Assembly: GCA_009693255.1 (NCBI GenBank)
Contig: SHXQ01000001.1
Location: 98,511-162,510 of the forward strand
Direction of reading: 5' to 3'
Source of the DNA: Methylotenera sp.
GTDB taxonomy: Bacteria; Pseudomonadota; Gammaproteobacteria; Burkholderiales; Methylophilaceae
DNA: 64,000 bases
The notes beneath the pieces are model-generated. The model was not told where the DNA came from and made no database searches. It worked only from the letters and a program-made list of their open reading frames with translations. Both the position numbers and the translations under genes were made by a program. How positions within the stretch are numbered: the stretch's first letter is position 1; each line of letters opens with the position of its first letter. Of the stretch, positions 1 through 12,862 are shown piece by piece.

Positions 1-303
1 CCATTAACCGGCCGCGTACTTATTATTGATGATGTCATTTCTGCAGGCACGTCCGTTAGAGAGTCGGCGGCGCTTATTGCTGCTAATGGCGCCAGTGCTT
101 GCGGTGTAGCGATTGCGATTGATAGGCAGGAGAAAGGCTTGGGTGAACTGTCGGCCGTACAAGAAGTTATCAAGAACAACCAATTGCCAGTTTGTGCGAT
201 TGCAACCCTAAGCGATTTAATGAATTATTTACACACTCAACAAGATATGGCGAAAAATTTGGTGGCTGTTAGCACATATCGCCAACGGTACGGTGTCAAT
301 TAG
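1..303 (+). CDS. pyrE: orotate phosphoribosyltransferase, C-terminal part (truncated by window start)
   Basis: Frame 1 reads PLTGRVLIIDDVISAGTSVRESAALIAANGA..., the PRPP-binding motif of PyrE, stop at 301-303. Confidence 0.93.
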   Translation, partial: PLTGRVLIIDDVISAGTSVRESAALIAANGASACGVAIAIDRQEKGLGELSAVQEVIKNNQLPVCAIATLSDLMNYLHTQQDMAKNLVAVSTYRQRYGVN

Positions 304-328
304 CAGTTAAAAAGGTGGTGTTGGGACG

Positions 329-1018
329 ATGGAGGTTTTGCAGTACATTAATAGCATCGGCGGTAACGCTCAGCATGCGTTACCGCAGCTAGTCTTGTTT
401 GTGCTGGCATACGGCCATTTTGACTGCTGTTCTTTTCACGCTATGCAGACAGTGCCGGCATAGCGTGAAGTGGAAAGGCGACAAAGGCGTTACGCACTAT
501 GGCGATAGCGTTCCCGCGCAATATGCAAATCGTGAAAGTTGGGAAATGAGTAAACAAGGCATTACACTAAAACGTAATAAGCCGATGAATGTGCAAGATC
601 AAGCAATTGAGGCGGCTAAGCTGGCGCAAGATAAGAAAAGATAAAGCGCCTTGTAGGCGCCTTTGGCAGCGCCAATGAAATTGATTTGGCGCGTGGCCGC
701 AACTTGCAACTTGACCTAGATGAGATTGAAAGTTTACAGCTACAAACCAAAAATAATTTAAAGAAGCAGGCTGAAAATCAAAGCCACGCAAATAGCTATA
801 TTAAGAAGAATAAACCCATCCCAGCGGACCTAAGTGCGGAAATTAAAAACAATCAAGCTGAAGTTGCAAAGCAAGAACTACAAATCAATGCGCGTAAAGA
901 GACCTTGGAAAAGACCCGTAGCCATTTTAAGGAGGACAAAATTCGCTTCAATGTGCTTAAAAACAAGGCGAACCAAGTGAACACCTTAGCTGAAACACCA
1001 TCAAGCACTAAGCCGTAA
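329..1018 (+). pseudogene. DUF4124-type protein, frame-disrupted
   Basis: Homology-like segments lie in different frames: RFCSTLIASAVTLSM (signal-like), KWKGDKGVTHYGDSVPAQYANRES (399-644), GAFGSANEIDLARGRNLQLDLDEIESLQLQ (to 1018). Confidence 0.7.
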
Positions 1019-2456
1019 GTTTCTTCTTCAGTATGTCGTTGACTTGTGCTGGGTTGGCTTTACCTTTTGAGGCTTTCATGGCTTGACCAACTAGGGCATT
1101 AAAGGCTTTTTCTTTACCAGCTTTAAATTCTTCCACCATCGCCGCATTAGCCGCGAGGACTTCATCAATAATGGCTTCAATTGCAACGCTATCAGATTCT
1201 TGTTTTAGCCCTTTTGCCACAATAATACTATCTACATCGCCTTCAGCGCACCACATTGCCTCAAATACTTGTTTGGCCGCATTGTTCGAAATTGTCCCAT
1301 CGGCAATGCGTTTTAATAGTTGCGCAAGTTGTTGTGCGCTGATAGGCGAAGCATTGATATTTTTATCTTCGGTATTTAATTTAGCCGAGATGCTTCCCAT
1401 CACCCAGTTAGCCACTTGCTTAGGCCCGGCACCAGCATTGACTGTAGCCACAAAATAATCGGCTAAGTCACGTGAGGTGGTTAGGGCGTTAGCATCGTAA
1501 CTTGATAAGCCATACTGCACTTCTAGGCGTGCCTTCATGGCTTCTGGCAGTTCTGGCATAGCAGCACTGATTCGCGCTTTGTCCGCCTCAGTAATGATTA
1601 AAGGCAATAAATCTGGATCTGGAAAATAGCGGTAGTCATTAGCCTCTTCTTTGCTCCGCATGGCACGTGTTTCGCCGGTATCTGGGTTAAATAGAACGGT
1701 GGCCTGTTGAATTTTACCGCCATCTTCTAGCGTTTCAATTTGCCAGCGGGTTTCGTATTCGATGGCTTGCGTCATGAATTTGAATGAGTTGAGATTTTTA
1801 ATTTCTCGGCGTGTGCCTAGTGCTTCTGAACCTTTAGGGCGCACCGACACGTTGACATCGCATCGAAAACTGCCTTCTTGCATGTTGCCGTCGCAAATAC
1901 CTATCCATTGTACGAGCTCATGTAGTTTTTTTGCGTAAGCCACGGCCTCGGCGGCAGAACGCATATCAGGCTCGGTGACGATTTCAAGCAATGGCGTACC
2001 CGCTCGATTAAGGTCTATGCCGCTCATGCCTTCAACGGCGCCATGTACAGATTTACCCGCATCTTCTTCTAAATGCGCACGCGTAATGTTGACTACTTTT
2101 TCATAAGCCGCGAGTTTGCCTTGTGCGGGCACTTGTATGCTCACCGCACCCTTACCGACCACAGGGAGTTCAAATTGACTAATTTGGTAGCCTTTGGGTA
2201 AGTCTGGATAGAAATAATTTTTACGGGCAAATACTGAGCGTGGCGCAATTTCAGCATTAATCGCTAGACCAAATTTAATGGCACAATGTACGGCTTGCTT
2301 GTTGAGTACTGGCAATACGCCAGGCAAGGCAAGGCTCACCTCACAAGCTTGGGTGTTAGGCTCTGCACCATACCTGACTGAAGCGCCTGAAAAAATCTTA
2401 GTATTTGTTTGCAGTTGGGTGTGCGTTTCTAACCCAATAACGACTTCCCATTCCAT
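1008..2456 (-). CDS. gatB: Asp-tRNA(Asn)/Glu-tRNA(Gln) amidotransferase subunit B
   Basis: [25 protein letters not shown]; 482 aa; adjacent gatA and gatC. Confidence 0.98.
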   Translation of the reverse strand: MEWEVVIGLETHTQLQTNTKIFSGASVRYGAEPNTQACEVSLALPGVLPVLNKQAVHCAIKFGLAINAEIAPRSVFARKNYFYPDLPKGYQISQFELPVVGKGAVSIQVPAQGKLAAYEKVVNITRAHLEEDAGKSVHGAVEGMSGIDLNRAGTPLLEIVTEPDMRSAAEAVAYAKKLHELVQWIGICDGNMQEGSFRCDVNVSVRPKGSEALGTRREIKNLNSFKFMTQAIEYETRWQIETLEDGGKIQQATVLFNPDTGETRAMRSKEEANDYRYFPDPDLLPLIITEADKARISAAMPELPEAMKARLEVQYGLSSYDANALTTSRDLADYFVATVNAGAGPKQVANWVMGSISAKLNTEDKNINASPISAQQLAQLLKRIADGTISNNAAKQVFEAMWCAEGDVDSIIVAKGLKQESDSVAIEAIIDEVLAANAAMVEEFKAGKEKAFNALVGQAMKASKGKANPAQVNDILKKKLTA

Positions 2457-3955
2457 TATGTTATTCCTTCAGGCATATTCAAATTTGGTGCTTGCGTATG
2501 CCAATCTGTCACTTGTTGATATTGGTGCGCTACGTTCAGCATGCGTGCTTCATCAAAATAATTACCGATAATTTGCAAGCCTACCGGCAATGTTTTGCCA
2601 TCAACACTTTGAGAAAAACCGGCCGGTACACTCATGCCTGGTAAGCCTGCCAAATTGGTTGAGATGGTATAAATATCTTGTAAATACATGGCAACAGGAT
2701 CATCTACTTTTTCACCGGCTTTAAAGGCGGTTGATGGTGCGGCTGGACCCATAATCACATCACATTGTTTAAATGCTTCAACAAAGTCTTGGGCAATTAA
2801 ACGGCGAATTTGTTGTGCTTTTAAATAGTAGGCGTCGTAATAGCCGGCACTTAAGACATAAGTACCAATTAGGATTCGGCGTTTAACTTCAGCACCAAAG
2901 CCTTCAGCACGGCTCTTGCAATACATGTCCATTAAATCGGTATATTCGGCAGCTCGGTGACCATAGCGAACGCCGTCATAGCGCGATAAATTACTAGAAG
3001 CTTCTGCGGGTGCTAATACGTAGTACACGGGAATGGATAAGCCGGTATTGGGTAGTGATATTTCTATAATTTCAGCGCCGAGTTTTTTGTATTCGGCAAT
3101 GGCGTTTTCAATGACTTTACCCACGTCGGCATCTAGGCCTTCGGCAAAAAATTCTTTAGGTAAGCCAATTCTTAGGCCACGCAGTGGCTGATGCAAAGCA
3201 CTGCTGTAATCTTCTTTTTCGCGATTTAAGCTAGTAGAATCGCGTTCATCAAAACCTGCCATGACATTCATCATTAAAGCGCAGTCTTCAGCGCTTTTGG
3301 CCATCGGTCCGGCTTGGTCTAGTGAGGAAGCAAAAGCAATCATGCCAAAACGAGAAACCACGCCGTAAGTTGGTTTTAAGCCAGTAAATCCGCATAATGA
3401 AGCGGGTTGACGAATGGAGCCGCCAGTATCCGTACCCGTTGCCGCCGCACAAAGTCGTGCTGCCACTGCCGCAGCGCTGCCGCCACTACTACCACCAGGC
3501 ACACGGTCAAAACTCCAGGGATTTTTTACGCCGCCAAAGTAGCTGGTTTCATTGGATGAGCCCATCGCAAATTCATCCATATTGGTTTTGCCCAAATTGA
3601 CTGCGCCGGCAGCATCGAAGAGCGTAATGACGTGGGCGTCATAAGGCGCGATGAAATTGGCCAGCATTTTAGAGCCGCAAGTGGTCTGCCAGCCTTTGGC
3701 ACAAAAAATATCTTTTTGTGCAATCGGTATGCCAGTGAGTGGCGCTGCGTTGCCTGCGGCAATGCGAGCATCAGCGGCTTTTGCTTGCGCCAGCGTTTTA
3801 CCTTCATCTAAAGCAATATAGGCGTTGATGCTGGGGTTGTATTGTTGGATACGATGCAAAAACATTTGCGTGAGTTCAACGCTAGAAATTTTTTTGCTTT
3901 GGAGCAGGTCTCCAAATTGCTTTAAACTAAGGTTGGTTAAGTGGCTATTCGACAT
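2456..3955 (-). CDS. gatA: Asp-tRNA(Asn)/Glu-tRNA(Gln) amidotransferase subunit A
   Basis: Amidase signature [32 protein letters not shown]; 499 aa. Confidence 0.98.
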   Translation of the reverse strand: MSNSHLTNLSLKQFGDLLQSKKISSVELTQMFLHRIQQYNPSINAYIALDEGKTLAQAKAADARIAAGNAAPLTGIPIAQKDIFCAKGWQTTCGSKMLANFIAPYDAHVITLFDAAGAVNLGKTNMDEFAMGSSNETSYFGGVKNPWSFDRVPGGSSGGSAAAVAARLCAAATGTDTGGSIRQPASLCGFTGLKPTYGVVSRFGMIAFASSLDQAGPMAKSAEDCALMMNVMAGFDERDSTSLNREKEDYSSALHQPLRGLRIGLPKEFFAEGLDADVGKVIENAIAEYKKLGAEIIEISLPNTGLSIPVYYVLAPAEASSNLSRYDGVRYGHRAAEYTDLMDMYCKSRAEGFGAEVKRRILIGTYVLSAGYYDAYYLKAQQIRRLIAQDFVEAFKQCDVIMGPAAPSTAFKAGEKVDDPVAMYLQDIYTISTNLAGLPGMSVPAGFSQSVDGKTLPVGLQIIGNYFDEARMLNVAHQYQQVTDWHTQAPNLNMPEGIT

Positions 3956-3957
3956 AA

Positions 3958-4272
3958 TTATTCGATTACTTTAGGAACAAGATAGAGGCCGTCTGCGATT
4001 GCCTGTTGCGTGGAGTGATTACCGAGTAAGGGCGCATTTTTTTGAAATTCGTCGCGCTGATTGGTTTTAGTCACCACGTCATCACGCAAACGCTGGCTTA
4101 ATTCTTGCGAGTGCGACATGGGGACGATGCCGGTAGTGTCGACCGCCTGCATTTGTTCTATCAAGCCCAAAATGCCAGTCAGCTTAATGAGTGTGGCATT
4201 AACGTCGGTATCACTAATCTCAATGCGCGCTAGATGTGCGACTTTTTTAATATCTTCAATGCTTAATGCCAT
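3958..4272 (-). CDS. gatC: Asp-tRNA(Asn)/Glu-tRNA(Gln) amidotransferase subunit C
   Basis: [19 protein letters not shown]...; 104 aa, upstream of gatA. Confidence 0.96.
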   Translation of the reverse strand: MALSIEDIKKVAHLARIEISDTDVNATLIKLTGILGLIEQMQAVDTTGIVPMSHSQELSQRLRDDVVTKTNQRDEFQKNAPLLGNHSTQQAIADGLYLVPKVIE

Positions 4273-4417
4273 GCTTCAATGATCCGAAATTTAAATGGAG
4301 CGACCGATAGCCGAACCTTAGTTTATGGTTTTGTTTTGCAGTGTGTAACTTTTGCCTTGCTTTGCGCCCCATTGTTTATAGTGGTTTATTTGCAATTAAG
4401 TTTAAATCACATCTTAA

Positions 4418-5575
<1,158 letters not shown>

Positions 5576-5782
5576 GCGGCGCTTAAATTTCGCTAGATTT
5601 TAGGGGAAATTTTAAGTGTAAGGGTAGTTCAATTTAGGCCGTGTATGCGGCCTAAATTTCTTGATAAACGCTTAAGTCAAATGCACTATTGGGCTGTAGA
5701 TTACCATTTAAAATCTATATTTTATGCAATAAAACTTCAGGGTATCTTTGATCAATCACAGATATTGAGCCTAGCTTAACTA

Positions 5783-6790
5783 ATGGCACGCCGTTTTAAT
5801 AACAGAATTGAGCAGCAAGCCCCGGCATTTTTTGTGCGTGGCCCTAGTGCATTTGCACGCCTAGCTTTTTTCTCCGCCTTATCGCTAGTCTTGATGGTAG
5901 CTGACTCGCGTTTGCAATATTTGACTAGTGTGCGCCAAAGCTTGCAAACGCTATTGCATCCGCTACAGCTCTTAGCAAACACGCCATCACAACTTTATCG
6001 TGACGCGGGGGAGTATTTTTCAGCGCATGATTACCTGTTAAAAGAAAATCGCCAGCTAAAGCAGTCCGTGCTCAAGCAAGATATCGAGCTACAAAAACTC
6101 AACACCCTTGCGCTAGAAAATGAGCATCTTCGCCAGTTGCTACAGGCCAATAAAAGCATGGCGAGAAGTAGCGTGGCGGCAGAAATTATGCATGTAGGGC
6201 GAGATCTATTCAGCAGAAAAGTGATGATCAATCGTGGAGAAACGCACAAAATTAATGCGGGTGAAGCGGTGGTAGATGCCGCGGGCGTGATTGGTCAAGT
6301 AACGCGCACTTATCCATTAAGCAGTGAAGTGACGCTTATTACGGATAAGTCTTTGGCTATTCCGATACAAATAGAGCGCAACGGTTTACGTGCCATTGCT
6401 TTTGGACATGGGCGTGATAGCACCTTAGATTTGCCTTATTTGCCAGCAAATGTCGATATCAAACGCGGCGATCGATTGGTTACTTCTGGTATTGATGGTG
6501 TTTATCCTACAGGTCTTGCTGTTGCCACTGTTTCACAAATTGTGGTTACCCCGGACTCACCTTTCGCACGTATCGTTTGCATCCCTACTGGTGGCGTGGA
6601 AAACCATAGGCAAGTGCTTGTGGTTAGCATTCCCCATCTAGCGGAGTTAGCTGAAAGCCAGTCTGTTACACAGCAAGAGTCAAAATCAACAGATACTAAA
6701 TCAGCAGTAAAAATACTGCCGGTAAAAGTTCAGAAAAAGCCAACAGCAGCGCTGTCAGGTAATGCGGGTAAACGCCATGCAGCCGAATAA
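5783..6790 (+). CDS. mreC: rod shape-determining protein MreC
   Basis: N-terminal TM plus coiled coil, GVIGQVTRTYPLSSEVTLITDKSLAIPIQIERNG; downstream of mreB. Confidence 0.95.
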   Translation: MARRFNNRIEQQAPAFFVRGPSAFARLAFFSALSLVLMVADSRLQYLTSVRQSLQTLLHPLQLLANTPSQLYRDAGEYFSAHDYLLKENRQLKQSVLKQDIELQKLNTLALENEHLRQLLQANKSMARSSVAAEIMHVGRDLFSRKVMINRGETHKINAGEAVVDAAGVIGQVTRTYPLSSEVTLITDKSLAIPIQIERNGLRAIAFGHGRDSTLDLPYLPANVDIKRGDRLVTSGIDGVYPTGLAVATVSQIVVTPDSPFARIVCIPTGGVENHRQVLVVSIPHLAELAESQSVTQQESKSTDTKSAVKILPVKVQKKPTAALSGNAGKRHAAE

Positions 6791-7256
6791 GCTTCAATCT
6801 ATTTATCTCTCGATCGCCTTGGCTTTTATTTGCTTACTCTTGCCATGGTCAGGATTTTCATTAACCGTGCGTCCTGATTTCATGTTGCTCGTCATCATAT
6901 TTTGGCTGATTCGTGCGCCTAATCTATGTAATGTAGGAACGGCATGGTTTGTTGGTTTGCTGGTAGATTTAGCAACAGGGGGTATTTTTGGTCAATATGC
7001 CTTGGCGTACACGGTTACCGCTTTTTTTTCGACAAGTTACCAAAGACGCTTAGTGCTATATAGCGAGATACAGCAATTATTTTATGTGGGTTTACTCTTA
7101 ATCATTTCGCAAATAATCTTGCTCATCATTAAAACCTTTTCGGGTGGGCAATTTATAGGCTGGATATACTTTTTACCCAGTATTACTGGCGTTTTGTTAT
7201 GGTTTTTGGCGGTCTTGTTTGGTTTAGATATTGGTGCGCGTGCGCGTGATGATTAA
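6777..7256 (+). CDS. mreD: rod shape-determining protein MreD
   Basis: Small multi-TM protein between mreC and mrdA; overlaps the mreC end. Confidence 0.9.
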   Translation: MQPNKLQSIYLSIALAFICLLLPWSGFSLTVRPDFMLLVIIFWLIRAPNLCNVGTAWFVGLLVDLATGGIFGQYALAYTVTAFFSTSYQRRLVLYSEIQQLFYVGLLLIISQIILLIIKTFSGGQFIGWIYFLPSITGVLLWFLAVLFGLDIGARARDD

Positions 7257-7310
7257 TCGCGCTTTTTATCAAAATGGTGCACCTAAAGTCATCCTGCTTG
7301 GTATTTAAGT

Positions 7311-9260
7311 ATGCGTCCTGAACTTAAAAATTTCCAGCATGAGCAGCATTACTTTAGGCTGAGATTAAGCTTTACGGGCTTTGTTGTGTTGGGTCTGTTT
7401 AGCGTATTAGCTTTTCGATTTTCCTACTTGCAAATTAAACAATACGTGCACTATCAAACGCTGGCGGAAAATAATCGCATTTCACTGGTCCCCGTTGTGG
7501 CTAATCGCGGGCTAATACTGGATAAAAATGGGGTCGTCTTAGCGCACAATTTTTTTGTCTATACCTTAGAAATTACCCCAGCAAAAGTTGACGATCTTGA
7601 AGCTACCATTGCCAAGGTTAGTAAACTAGTTGAAATTAGTAAGCTCGATAGAAAGCGCTTTAATAAGTTGCGTGGTGAAAGCCGTAACTTTGAAAGCATC
7701 CCCATCCGTACGCATCTTAACGAAATTGAAGCGGCCAGCTTTGCCGTTAATCATTACCGTTTTCCGGGCGTGGAAATAAGGTCTAGATTATTTAGACATT
7801 ACCCTTTAGGCAAGCTAGGCGCGCATATGGTGGGTTACATTGGACGCATCAATGACAATGATTTACTTAACCTTGAAAAAGCGGGCGATTTGTCTAATTA
7901 CAAGGGTTCAGACCATGTCGGGAAAAGTGGCGTTGAGCAGTTTTATGAACGCCAATTACACGGCACTACAGGCTTTCAACAGGTGGAAGTTGATGCCGAT
8001 GGTAGTGCAGTTCGCGTGATCAGTAGCACCCCACCGGTGCCTGGTAGCAATCTTACCTTATCGATAGACAGTAAATTACAAGAAATTGCTGAGACCGCTT
8101 TCGGTGATAGGCGTGGCGCACTTGTCGCCATTAATCCTAAAACGGGTGAAGTATTAAGTTACGTCAGCCAACCTACCTTTGATCCAAATTTGTTTGTGGA
8201 TGGCATTGATGTGGATAACTGGAAATCACTCAATGATTCACTAGACAAGCCCTTAGTGAATCGCCCGGTGCGTGGTATTTATCCACCCGGCTCTACTTTT
8301 AAACCATTTGTTGCTATGGCGGGGCTAGAAAATGGTAGGCGTACGCCACCATTTTCGATTCATGATCCAGGTTACTTTACTTTAGGCAATAGTAGTCATC
8401 ACTATCGAGATTGGAAGCCTGGTGGTCATGGCTCCGTGGATATGCAGCGGGCTATTACCGTTTCATGTGACACTTTTTTTTACGGCTTGGCACTCGATCT
8501 GGGTGTGGAAAAATTAACTGGATTTGTCCGCAATTTTGGCTTTGGTGAGAAGTCTGGGGTCGATATTCAAGGTGAAAATGGCGGACTGTTGCCGACCCCA
8601 GAGTGGAAAATGCGCCGTTACAAGCAGCCTTGGTATCAAGGTGAAACGGTGATTATCGGTATTGGGCAGGGATATACCTTGGTCACGCCATTTCAATTGG
8701 CGCAAGCCACGGCGACACTAGCCAATAATGGCGTTGCGATGAAACCACACTTAGTGATGAGAATTCAAGAGGCGATTACCGGAGAAAGCCGGCGCATTGC
8801 ACCAATAGTGAAAAATAAAATAGCGCTCAAGCCAGAAAATATCGCCATAGTGAGGCAGGGCATGATAGATGTCACATTACCAGGGGGAACGGCTGCAAGC
8901 GTGGGGGCAAATGCGGCTTATAGTATTGCCGCAAAAACAGGGACAGCCCAAGTGATTGGGATTAAACAGAATGCAAAATACGATATTAGTAGTATCAATG
9001 AACGGCATCGTGATCATGCGCTATTTATTGCTTACGCACCGGCAGACAACCCAAGCATTGCGCTAGCGGTTATTGTTGAAAATGGCGGTCATGGCGGTTC
9101 GGCTGCGGGACCGATTGCTAGAAAGGTGATGGATTATTATCTATTGGGTCAATCGCCTGCTACTGAACCGACAAAAGAGACTAAGAGCCCTCCGGTCGTG
9201 CATGCCGGACAAAACATAAAGACGCTACAAGCGGCGCCTGAAGAGGAATTGCATGATTAG
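7311..9260 (+). CDS. mrdA: penicillin-binding protein 2
   Basis: Transpeptidase motifs STFK (PPGSTFKPFVAMAGL), SCD and KTGTAQ; 649 aa. Confidence 0.96.
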   Translation: MRPELKNFQHEQHYFRLRLSFTGFVVLGLFSVLAFRFSYLQIKQYVHYQTLAENNRISLVPVVANRGLILDKNGVVLAHNFFVYTLEITPAKVDDLEATIAKVSKLVEISKLDRKRFNKLRGESRNFESIPIRTHLNEIEAASFAVNHYRFPGVEIRSRLFRHYPLGKLGAHMVGYIGRINDNDLLNLEKAGDLSNYKGSDHVGKSGVEQFYERQLHGTTGFQQVEVDADGSAVRVISSTPPVPGSNLTLSIDSKLQEIAETAFGDRRGALVAINPKTGEVLSYVSQPTFDPNLFVDGIDVDNWKSLNDSLDKPLVNRPVRGIYPPGSTFKPFVAMAGLENGRRTPPFSIHDPGYFTLGNSSHHYRDWKPGGHGSVDMQRAITVSCDTFFYGLALDLGVEKLTGFVRNFGFGEKSGVDIQGENGGLLPTPEWKMRRYKQPWYQGETVIIGIGQGYTLVTPFQLAQATATLANNGVAMKPHLVMRIQEAITGESRRIAPIVKNKIALKPENIAIVRQGMIDVTLPGGTAASVGANAAYSIAAKTGTAQVIGIKQNAKYDISSINERHRDHALFIAYAPADNPSIALAVIVENGGHGGSAAGPIARKVMDYYLLGQSPATEPTKETKSPPVVHAGQNIKTLQAAPEEELHD

Positions 9261-10347
9261 TCAATTATTAGAGAAATTTATTAAACACATCGATTCATTT
9301 TTAATGACGTGTTTATTTTTCGCCTTGATGACAGGTCTATTTGTGCTGTATAGCGCATCTGGGCAAGATATTTCACGGGTTTATGCGCAAGGCGTTAACA
9401 TTATTGTAGCCTTAAGTTTTATGTGGGTAGCGGCCAATATTGCGCCACATCAACTAGAGCGCATTGCCCTGCCGATTTATGTATTAGCCGTTTTTCTCTT
9501 AATCGCTGTGGAATTGTTTGGTTCCATTAGCCACGGTGCGCAGCGTTGGCTTAATTTAGGCTTCACTAAAATACAGCCTTCTGAAGTGATGCGTATTGCT
9601 ATGCCAATGATGCTTGCTTGGTATTTCTCTAAACAGGAAAGTAAGCCCATGATGCGAAACTTTGTGATCGCTGGCTTATTTTTATTTGTACCGGTTGCTT
9701 TAATTATGAAACAACCTGATTTAGGGACCTCATTACTGATCACGGCTTCTGGATTTTATGTATTATTTTTAGCCGGCTTAAGCTGGCGCTTGTTGGTTGG
9801 TGGTGTGGTGCTATTTGGAGCATCTATGCCAATACTATGGTCTATGATGCACGATTATCAGCGTCGTCGTATTGAGATTTTATTTGATCCTAGCCAAGAT
9901 CCACTGGGTTCTGGCTACCATACCATACAAGCCATTATTGCCATTGGCTCTGGTGGCGCAGTTGGTAAGGGGTGGTTAAATGGCACGCAAGCACAATTAG
10001 ACTTTATTCCTGAGCGTACGACGGATTTTATTTTTGCGGTGTTTAGCGAGGAATTTGGACTATTGGGCGATTTACTGCTACTTGGGCTTTTTACCTTAAT
10101 TATTTTTCGTGGCCTAGTCATTGCTGCACAGGCGCAAAGTACCTTTGGTCGATTGTTGGCCGGTAGCATCTCGCTCACCTTTTTCACCTATGCCTTTGTC
10201 AACATGGGCATGGTCAGCGGCATTTTGCCTGTTGTCGGCGTGCCATTGCCCTTGATAAGCTATGGCGGCACCTCTATGGTAATGCTATGTTTAAGTTTGG
10301 GTATTTTGATGAGCATACAAACCCATAAAAAGCTGGTAGCCACTTAA
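9253..10347 (+). CDS. rodA: rod shape-determining protein RodA (SEDS glycosyltransferase)
   Basis: Multi-TM; GAQRWLNLGFTKIQPSEVMRIAMP; GVPLPLISYGGTSM. Confidence 0.96.
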   Translation: MISQLLEKFIKHIDSFLMTCLFFALMTGLFVLYSASGQDISRVYAQGVNIIVALSFMWVAANIAPHQLERIALPIYVLAVFLLIAVELFGSISHGAQRWLNLGFTKIQPSEVMRIAMPMMLAWYFSKQESKPMMRNFVIAGLFLFVPVALIMKQPDLGTSLLITASGFYVLFLAGLSWRLLVGGVVLFGASMPILWSMMHDYQRRRIEILFDPSQDPLGSGYHTIQAIIAIGSGGAVGKGWLNGTQAQLDFIPERTTDFIFAVFSEEFGLLGDLLLLGLFTLIIFRGLVIAAQAQSTFGRLLAGSISLTFFTYAFVNMGMVSGILPVVGVPLPLISYGGTSMVMLCLSLGILMSIQTHKKLVAT

Positions 10348-11354
10348 TGACAAATTTACCAATGATGGCGATGAAAAAAATAGCGCTAATTATTAGCATC
10401 AGCTTGTTGGCGGCTTGTGCGGGAAATTCTTTTTACACGCCTGCTGTCAAAGTACCCCCCGCAAGTAGTAGCTCAACACCATCAAGCAAAGACGGCGTTG
10501 GCACAAAACCGGGGGCGGGCGGCTATTATTTAGATGATGGTCCTGGCGAAAGTTCCCCCGCTAATATTGATAGCATCCCCAATGCCATATTAAAAACAGA
10601 GCAACCCTCTACCCGCGCCAACAAACCCTATATGGCCTTAGGTCAGCAATATACGCCCATGACTAGCTATGCCCCCTACAAAAAACAGGGGGTGGCTTCT
10701 TGGTATGGCAAGCGCTATCACGGCAAAAAAACCTCGATTGGTGAAATCTATAACATGTATGCTATGTCTGCCGCGCACACAACATTGCCCATTCCAAGTT
10801 ATGCTAAGGTGACAAACCCAGCTAATGGTCGATTTGTCATCGTACGCATCAACGACAGAGGCCCGTTCAAGGGAGGGCGTTTGATTGACTTGTCCTACGT
10901 GGCCGCTTACCAATTGCGTTTAGTTGATACTGGTAGTGGCTTGGTTGAGGTGGAGACCATAGACACCAGCGCCGAAGCGATGCGGGCAGCGGCATTGTTG
11001 GCTAATGCGACTCAGGAGAATGTAGCGCCAGTCGTTCAAGCTCTGCCGACTGAGCTAGCAACGACTGCCACGCCCGCGAAAACAACTACTGCCCTTTCAG
11101 CAACGGCTATTGAGGCCGCAGGCACGCCGTATTATTTACAAGTGGGTGCTTTTAAAAATAAAATTTATGGCGATATTTTACAGAAAAGAATTCAAGATTT
11201 AGGTGTCGTTGAAAATGTAAGCGTTGCTAACGTGTATAATAACGGCTTATACCGCGTAAAGCTTGGGCCTTATGCAAGCAAAGAGGAGGCCGAAAGCTCA
11301 GCCGCTAAAATTCGCAGTCAATTAGGCGTGACGGCACTCGTTACTAATCATTAA
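10347..11354 (+). CDS. rlpA: septal ring lytic transglycosylase RlpA family lipoprotein with SPOR domain
   Basis: Lipobox LLAACAG; double-psi barrel GVASWYGKRYHGKKTSIGEIYNMYAMSAAHTTLP; C-terminal SPOR. Confidence 0.94.
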   Translation: MTNLPMMAMKKIALIISISLLAACAGNSFYTPAVKVPPASSSSTPSSKDGVGTKPGAGGYYLDDGPGESSPANIDSIPNAILKTEQPSTRANKPYMALGQQYTPMTSYAPYKKQGVASWYGKRYHGKKTSIGEIYNMYAMSAAHTTLPIPSYAKVTNPANGRFVIVRINDRGPFKGGRLIDLSYVAAYQLRLVDTGSGLVEVETIDTSAEAMRAAALLANATQENVAPVVQALPTELATTATPAKTTTALSATAIEAAGTPYYLQVGAFKNKIYGDILQKRIQDLGVVENVSVANVYNNGLYRVKLGPYASKEEAESSAAKIRSQLGVTALVTNH

Positions 11355-11376
11355 ATCACACTCGACACCACTCACC

Positions 11377-12549
11377 ATGCAAAGAATTATTCATCGCTTA
11401 TTGAAAAGCACTCCATTTACCTATATTTTAAGCCTAACAGCGCTTCTGCTGACACCACTAGCACAAGCCGATAGCGCGCAAATTGCGCCACCACCTAACT
11501 TAGCGGTAAATGCATATTTGCTTAAAGACTACAACAGCGGCCATGTCATCGCATCGCAAAATAGCAGCATGCGTATTGAGCCTGCGTCACTGACTAAAAT
11601 TATGACCGCTTATTTAAGCTTTAAGGCGCTCAAGAATAAGCATTTATCGCTCACGCAAACATTCACGGTGAGCGAGATTGCTTGGAAAATAGAAGGTTCT
11701 AAAATGTTTATTGAGCCCAATCGCCCTGTGACTGTAGACGAGCTGTTACACGGCATGATTATTCAATCAGGCAACGATGCTTCTATTGCTTTGGCTGAAG
11801 GTATTGCAAGTACTGAAGCGCAATTTGCAGAAATGATGAATAAAGAAGCGCAGCGTTTGGGCATGAAAAATACCCATTATATGAACGCAACAGGTCTGCC
11901 AGATACACAGCATTACACGACGGCAGATGATTTGGCGATACTGGCCACGGCTTTAATTCATGACTTTCCAGAGCAGTATCAGCGTTTATACTCTATCAAA
12001 GAATATACCTATAACAAAATTACCCAACCCAATCGCAATCGTTTGTTATGGCTAGATCCTAATGTGGATGGCATGAAAACAGGCCATACCGAATCCGCAG
12101 GCTACTGCTTAATTTCATCCGCAAAACGTGATGGTATTCGCCGTATTTCTGTGGTATTAGGGGCGGCAACCGATGCGGCCCGTGCTACGGAAAGCCAGAA
12201 ATTACTCAATTACGGATTTCAATTTTTTGATTCAAAGTTAGTGTATAAGCAAGGGCAAAGTATCAATCAGGTTAAAGTGTGGAAAGGCAGTGAAAATCAG
12301 GTGGAAATCACGGTAGCCGATGATTTATTCTTAACAGTACCTAAAGGCGATTATGCTAATATAAAAGCCGTAATGGCGAGTCAGCAACCCTTAATTGCGC
12401 CCATCCAAAAAGGGCAAGTGATAGGCCGTATCAAATTCAGTTTAAATGGTAAAGTCATCGAAGAACGCAATTTGGTTGCCGCAAAAACTATCACTGGAGC
12501 AGGCATTTTAGGGCGTGCCTGGGACTCCATTAAATTACTCTTACAATAA
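11377..12549 (+). CDS. dacA: D-alanyl-D-alanine carboxypeptidase (PBP5/6 family)
   Basis: SLTK (PASLTKIMTAY), SGN and KTG motifs; signal peptide. Confidence 0.93.
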   Translation: MQRIIHRLLKSTPFTYILSLTALLLTPLAQADSAQIAPPPNLAVNAYLLKDYNSGHVIASQNSSMRIEPASLTKIMTAYLSFKALKNKHLSLTQTFTVSEIAWKIEGSKMFIEPNRPVTVDELLHGMIIQSGNDASIALAEGIASTEAQFAEMMNKEAQRLGMKNTHYMNATGLPDTQHYTTADDLAILATALIHDFPEQYQRLYSIKEYTYNKITQPNRNRLLWLDPNVDGMKTGHTESAGYCLISSAKRDGIRRISVVLGAATDAARATESQKLLNYGFQFFDSKLVYKQGQSINQVKVWKGSENQVEITVADDLFLTVPKGDYANIKAVMASQQPLIAPIQKGQVIGRIKFSLNGKVIEERNLVAAKTITGAGILGRAWDSIKLLLQ

Positions 12550-12563
12550 GTAGTAACTAAATC

Positions 12564-12857
12564 ATGGCCGATATAAAACTGGATTTAAATGCGCATAAGG
12601 CGGAACCCTTAATCGATTTTCCTTGTGACTTTCCTATAAAAGTCATGGGTGAAACGCAAGATAGCTTTGCGCAAACAGTCATTGACCTCATCCAAGCGAT
12701 AGAACCGACTTTCAATGCCGCTAACATTGAAATGCGCACCAGTTCCGGGGGTAAGTACATTAGCCTGACGTGCACGGTACGGGTAAATTCTCAGGTGCAG
12801 TTGGATGCTATTTACCGTAGCATTAGCGCACACCCACTCGTTAAATATTCGCTATAA
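12564..12857 (+). CDS. ybeD: DUF493 family protein (YbeD-like)
   Basis: LIDFPCDFPIKVMGETQ; conserved dacA-ybeD-lipB order. Confidence 0.9.
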   Translation: MADIKLDLNAHKAEPLIDFPCDFPIKVMGETQDSFAQTVIDLIQAIEPTFNAANIEMRTSSGGKYISLTCTVRVNSQVQLDAIYRSISAHPLVKYSL

Positions 12858-12862
12858 GTGAC

